Positions 59,765-64,000 of a stretch of 64,000 nt of DNA are shown here, piece after piece; position 1 is the first letter of the stretch; the number at the start of each line of letters is the position of its first letter. The translations under genes were made by a program, and so were the position numbers. Origin of the DNA: Glandiceps talaboti. Its lineage: Eukaryota > Hemichordata > Enteropneusta > Spengelidae. The stretch lies in assembly GCF_964340395.1 (NCBI RefSeq), contig NC_135563.1:23893809-23957808 (forward strand), read 5' to 3'. The notes below the pieces were generated by a model that was given only the letters and a program-made list of their open reading frames with translations, was not told the DNA's origin and ran no database searches.

Positions 59765-59795
59765 CATAGACCCTTCCGGTGGGTGCGGGTCTATG
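59765..59795. other. Small hairpin in the 3' UTR
   Basis: CATAGACCC ... GGGTCTATG, 9-bp perfect stem, 13-base GC-rich loop, about 130 bases after the stop codon of the 59,412 exon. Confidence 0.6.
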
Positions 59796-60321
59796 GTACC
59801 AGGGAGCGTGAAGAAATACATTGTACTGGTAATCTGAAATACGCCACCGACGTTCATCACCCCACTCTTGGGATTTTAAAACAAAGTAATTCGATTATGG
59901 TGTGCATGAGGGCGATGTTCCGGAGTAGGGCATGTTTTGCTCACTTTTATCACGGACAAGAAAGCTTGTCCTTGCTTTTATGAAATATACCGAATTATGT
60001 ACAATTGCAATCACATTTTTATTGTGAAACTTACATTTTTTTTATATGCATTTTATCAAATTTGGTTGTGTACAGAATCTTGAAAAGTATCGACACGTGC
60101 GCTTTATTGTATGTGCTCTGACTGTAAGCCTTATTAAATGACAAATAATTGTTCAAGTGTTTTATATGGCGTGTACATGTACATATCATGTTTGTTTTAT
60201 GGGACTATACTTTAGTACTTTCTTATTTTCAAGTTAAAAATTGTATTTCCTTTTGTTTTTATTCATATAAGACAGTCTTAAAGTATAGTAACTGGTTTGT
60301 GGTAGCTCAAAATATTGAAGT

Positions 60322-60327
60322 AATAAA
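60322..60327 (+). terminator. Poly(A) signal AATAAA
   Basis: AATAAAGTTTTGTAATTAAA has the canonical hexamer with a T/G-rich downstream zone, placed to end the transcript containing the 59,412 exon. Confidence 0.4.
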
Positions 60328-60368
60328 GTTTTGTAATTAAATTTAAGGAAGGTAAAATACGTGTAATG

Positions 60369-60530
60369 TGAGAACGTTTTATGTAGTGTGGATGGAGAGG
60401 CAATACAAATGTATTAGGATGAGAATGTTTTATATAGTGTGGATGGCGAGACAATACAAATGTATTAGGATGAGAATGTTTTATTTAGTGTGGATGGCGA
60501 GACAATACAAATGTATTAGGGTGGGTTGTT
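60369..60530. repeat. Minisatellite, 53 bp unit, 3 copies
   Basis: The unit is TAGTGTGGATGGCGAGACAA, TACAAATGTATTAGGATGAG, AATGTTTTATA. It lies just after the predicted transcript end. Confidence 0.92.
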
Positions 60531-61425
60531 TTCTGCATATCAAACTGTACTTTTAGTAATACACTTACTGGAATAGTTTAACCATCACTCACTACTGACA
60601 GAACTCACCCTGATGACGTCACATCCTATAAAACGTGGCGTGTGTCAATGGAAACCCTTTAATGCCATCAAGTGTGCTAATACTTCTAATCAGTAGCAAT
60701 CACGGTAATAATTGTCTTTCTCCCAAAACAAGATGGAAGGTGGCTGACTAAGTACCTCCCTTCATAGGTCAGAGCTAATTATGAGACATCTCCTTACAAG
60801 TATCCATGTGAAATGCACATCCTTTGTCAAGTAATATCATTTGGACTGTTATTGTAGTTGATTATCACTTATTTTTAATGCATAATTGTACCTGTGCTAC
60901 CATATACAATTTTATATCTCCTCTATAGTGTAGGTGACAGAAGGAGTGGCTAAAATAATTCTGGAGTTTCATTTAGCGGGTCTTAACATATTTTGAGAGG
61001 AGCTACAAAATTTGTTTAACCGTAAATTGTGCACATTTCCTAACTAGAGCTGATGGAAATCAATTGCCATACAGACAAATTGCAAGAGATAAAATCAAAC
61101 TGAATGAATAAGTACAATGTAAACTCAACTTCAAATGTTTTGCCATCATTACATGTGGTTTGTTTTTACATCCTTTGTTAAAAAAAATTAAAAAAATCGA
61201 CCTACCTACCCAATGTGTCAGGTTATGCTTTTTTTTCTGGCCTAAATGTAAACTGTAAAGCTCCATTACAGCTTGCCTAATGGAATTAGGTCGTTATCCC
61301 CTCTTAGTATCTAGCCTGACAAGCGTTCAAATATTGGTTTATAAGATCTCACAGAAAGCAGAAACTACTCTAACTAAGGAAGCTTACCCTCTGAGCATAA
61401 ATTTGGAGTCCACCAGAATACAATC
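60531..61425. other. Unannotated stretch
   Basis: No supportable gene. Confidence 0.35.
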
Positions 61426-61908
61426 ATGGCCACAGGCGTGAAGCAAATATTAAAACCTTTGAGCATGGATAAGGTGTGGACAGCTGAACCAAACTATTCC
61501 AACAGTGAAAACCTAATTGTTAGATTTAAAGAAAAGTTGAAGCTGACGGAAACAATGAAGGACAACAAGGACAAGCAACATAAAAATAAACTACGTACAT
61601 ATAGACACATTAAAACGGATATGAACTTTGAAAACTATTTAGAAGACATTAAAAACCCACAATACAGATCAGCAATGACACAATTTAGAATAAGTGTACA
61701 CATTTTACATATAGAAACTGACACCATTTATCAAGCAGGATATGTCCTGTATGTAAACATGCATGGTGAAATAGAAGACGAGGAGTATTTTCTATTAGTA
61801 TACTGTACAGGATATCAAAATGAAAGGAAAGAACTTTTTAACAAATTAAATATATGTCCTAGTACAAGCACGGATAATGACAATCTCATACATATTCTTA
61901 AAATATAA
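61426..61908 (+). pseudogene. LINE-derived ORF, C-terminal domain, intact frame but ligands lost
   Basis: 160 codons from ATGGCC to TAA. Residues 50-75 (NKLRTYRHIKTDMNFENYLE), then QFRISVHILHIET, then HGEIEDEEYFLLVYCTGYQN and ERKELFNKL follow, in order, the C-terminal blocks of an animal non-LTR retrotransposon ORF. The canonical CxxC pair is VLYVN here and the His is Tyr, so three of four putative metal ligands are gone. A complete frame with a good start context could be chance survival of a recent fragment, or reuse as a host exon; nothing shows expression. Confidence 0.75.
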
Positions 61909-62404
61909 GAAAAACATACATTAGTCGAAATAAGCAAATTTATACAAAATGGATTCAAAATTAGAGAAAATCATTTGAACAAAAATATATCAGCTGCCTC
62001 GTGATGTACACTCGAAAAATACAATTATTACATTTCGGGCCTTTTTTGATACACCTGGCCTCAGAGGCTCATTATTACATGTTTATATGTATAACTTATA
62101 AGTTGCGTTGACTTTCAAATTGTGAAATTATATTGGTTTGTTCTTTTTCTGTATACAAATTCTAGACAACAAACTTGTAGCCGGGTAATACTTCTTTTCT
62201 CAAGATAAATTTTATTTCATCAAATTGCAGGTAAATAAACATTTCCAATGATAGATGCTATATACAATAGAAGGGTAGATTTTACCCCACGTCTGTTTTT
62301 AAAGGGCGAGTGACCCTTGTAATGCCTATGTTTCTCTTCATGGTAGTGTTTTTGCGCTATAAAAAATGTACAACTGCAAGTTATGTTTGCAGAAATCCTT
62401 GCTT

Positions 62405-62444
<40 letters not shown>

Positions 62445-62541
62445 TCACACACATATACACACACTCACACACACACACACACATTCACTCACACACATAC
62501 ACACACTCACACACACATACATACACACACACATACACACA

Positions 62542-62596
<55 letters not shown>
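62405..62596. repeat. Microsatellite (CA)n-(CT)n
   Basis: CA repeats with ATACA and TCACA interruptions, then about 25 pure CT units. Confidence 0.98.
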
Positions 62597-62599
<3 letters not shown>

Positions 62600-63109
62600 A
62601 TCTCCCCCTCTTCATCTATCCTTTCTCCGTGATCGCTCTTTCAGAGCAAATACATGTAATAAGTTTGATACTGTATAATTGTAAATTATTTAACTTTAGA
62701 TAAATATGGCGGACGGATTGGCACTAAGATTTCTTTTCGTCGATGTTTGTTTATATGTAACATGTAGCTTACTAAGTATTCTGTCAAAATGTTATGATAT
62801 CGTATTTGCTCAGTATGATTAAGTGTGTAAAATTAGAACAAAAGGCAATTTGGAGACAGTAATCATGATTTTAGTAAGAATGACAATAGTTGTACTGCTG
62901 TTCTATACTTGTAATTCAAGTGTTTGTTATACACATGGCTATCTACATAATATCAATGGAACTCTTGTATCTTAGAGAACTGGCAGACAGAAAAAGATTA
63001 ACTGCAAATAAATCAGGTCAAATACACACGGCAATGAAAGTTAGTGCCAGGCTCAAGATAGCCTAGATCACTTATTTATGGAACACCCCTACAAGGGGCA
63101 TGTAAAACG
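62597..63109. other. Likely 3' UTR or flank of the minus-strand gene
   Basis: Downstream, in minus orientation, of the stop codon at 63,110. A minus-strand AATAAA is seen only at about 62,209-62,214, beyond the microsatellite, so the UTR end is uncertain. Confidence 0.3.
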
Positions 63110-63452
63110 TCACTTCGTATTCTGTCGACGAAATGACCTGGCATTGGGATAACACTGATTTCTGTTCTTGCTATTGTTGTTGACACTCTCTTTGACATTA
63201 TTATTATTGTTGTTGGAGAAAATTTTATCAAGTCCTTGGGCTAATTCCCGTAGTTTTGGATCTTGTTTTAACTGGGGACTTAATTCCGTTGGTGTCGGTG
63301 GTGGCGATGGGTAGCTGTTACTACGTGGTGTCAGAGATCGTCGTTGGCGAATGTCTAATAATGTTCGTTCGTCAATCGATAGTACCTTACACATATTGGT
63401 CAAGGAATCTACACTAGCACTCCCCCTCATCGTTCTCACACCATTTCTTGCC
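63110..63452 (-). CDS. Terminal coding exon, unknown protein with Pro-rich and Asn-rich C terminus
   Basis: The acceptor is TTGTTTTCTTGTTTTCAG followed by GGCAAGAAATGG; the exon enters with the third base of a codon and runs 113 residues to TGA. It reads ARNGVRTMRGSASVDSLTNM, LSIDERTLLDIRQRRSL, SYPSPPPTPTELSPQ, PKLRELAQGLDKIF, then a poly-Asn stretch and a basic tail. The four Ser/Thr-Pro sites and PPPTP suggest proline-directed phosphorylation and SH3/WW binding. The short helical-looking LRELAQGLDKIF could be an interaction motif. No family is recognised. It may be the last exon of a longer gene extending beyond 64,000. Confidence 0.6.
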
Positions 63453-64000
63453 CTGAAAACAAGAAAACAAGCCATGGTTACTGAAACATAAAAAATGGCG
63501 TACATATATCATGATCTAACAAGACAAGATGGTCACCAAATACACCGAAAGTGTTCGTGCAATGTGATGACGCATTTTCTGTATGACTAGAGGGTATATG
63601 TAAAGTAGGACAACACGTGTTTTGTTGCACGTAAACTGTATTGCTATTCGAGACAAATAATGAAAAAATCAATTCAATTGCTAATTAGAAACATGGCAAA
63701 TTATTCTTTACTTTGATTTAAAAAAATGATTAGTGAAATCTAAATGACTATCGGATGTGTTGTCTTTACTGAGATTCGTTTTCATGTAAATATTTCAGAC
63801 TTTATAATAAAGACTCGATCACCCCATTATATTTTTTTTATATTTTGCAAGAAAATCAAACCCATTATACCCATCCCGTAGCATGGCAGAGAGACAACTT
63901 GTGTTTATTTGAAGCATTCATGTGTCGGTTGCCATTGTGATAGAACTAGATATACATACTAGTAATATCATATCACGATGCTGGGGTGTATCTTTCTCTT
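63453..64000. other. Presumed intron of the minus-strand gene
   Basis: Lies upstream (minus orientation) of the terminal exon; no further exon recognised before the window ends. Confidence 0.4.

Overview
This window is AT-rich, gene-poor eukaryotic DNA, most likely from an invertebrate animal and probably a marine one. The evidence is spliced genes with GT-AG borders, a cyclic-nucleotide phosphodiesterase exon of the animal PDE5/PDE11 type, tRNA-like short repeats, decayed non-LTR retrotransposons, several kinds of terminal-inverted-repeat elements, and very many micro- and minisatellites. I cannot name the phylum from sequence alone. There are no bacterial features (operons, Shine-Dalgarno sites, CRISPR).

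Layout. Positions 1-45,600 hold almost no recognisable coding sequence. They are built from at least 15 unrelated minisatellite arrays (12 to about 125 bp units), microsatellites, LINE remnants, and three copies of an interspersed element that carries an internal microsatellite and a 3' terminal hairpin (about 4.27-7.65, 8.13-9.44 and 31.39-32.59 kb). The last has the architecture of non-autonomous Helitron-like (Helentron/DINE-1-type) elements.

The clearest gene piece is at 45,762-46,382 (minus strand): the first coding exon of a GAF-domain cyclic-nucleotide phosphodiesterase, ending at a strong splice donor inside GAF-A. Its remaining exons must lie to the left, but I recognise none of them, so much of the repeat-rich left part may be its first intron. 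On the right, a possible two-exon small plus-strand gene (57,076-57,113 joined to 59,412-59,637, in compatible phase, with a poly(A) signal at 60,322) and a minus-strand terminal coding exon of unknown identity (63,110-63,452) are supported by splice signals and open frames.

Mobile DNA dominates. Five decayed pieces of LINE open reading frames share the IEDE-type C-terminal signature or the thumb region of reverse transcriptase. Two LINE 3' ends share the motif GGGATGCAATAAA or a near match and terminate in short tandem tails. Two palindromic MITEs have clean target-site duplications (9 bp at 19.6 kb, 8 bp at 49.3 kb). Further inverted-repeat elements lie at 11.7, 22.4, 51.97, 56.6, 57.6 and 58.0 kb. 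A sequence family at 33.5 and 39.4 kb carries a hammerhead-ribozyme-like core. The window does not show a coherent multi-gene pathway; its interest is in repeat biology.
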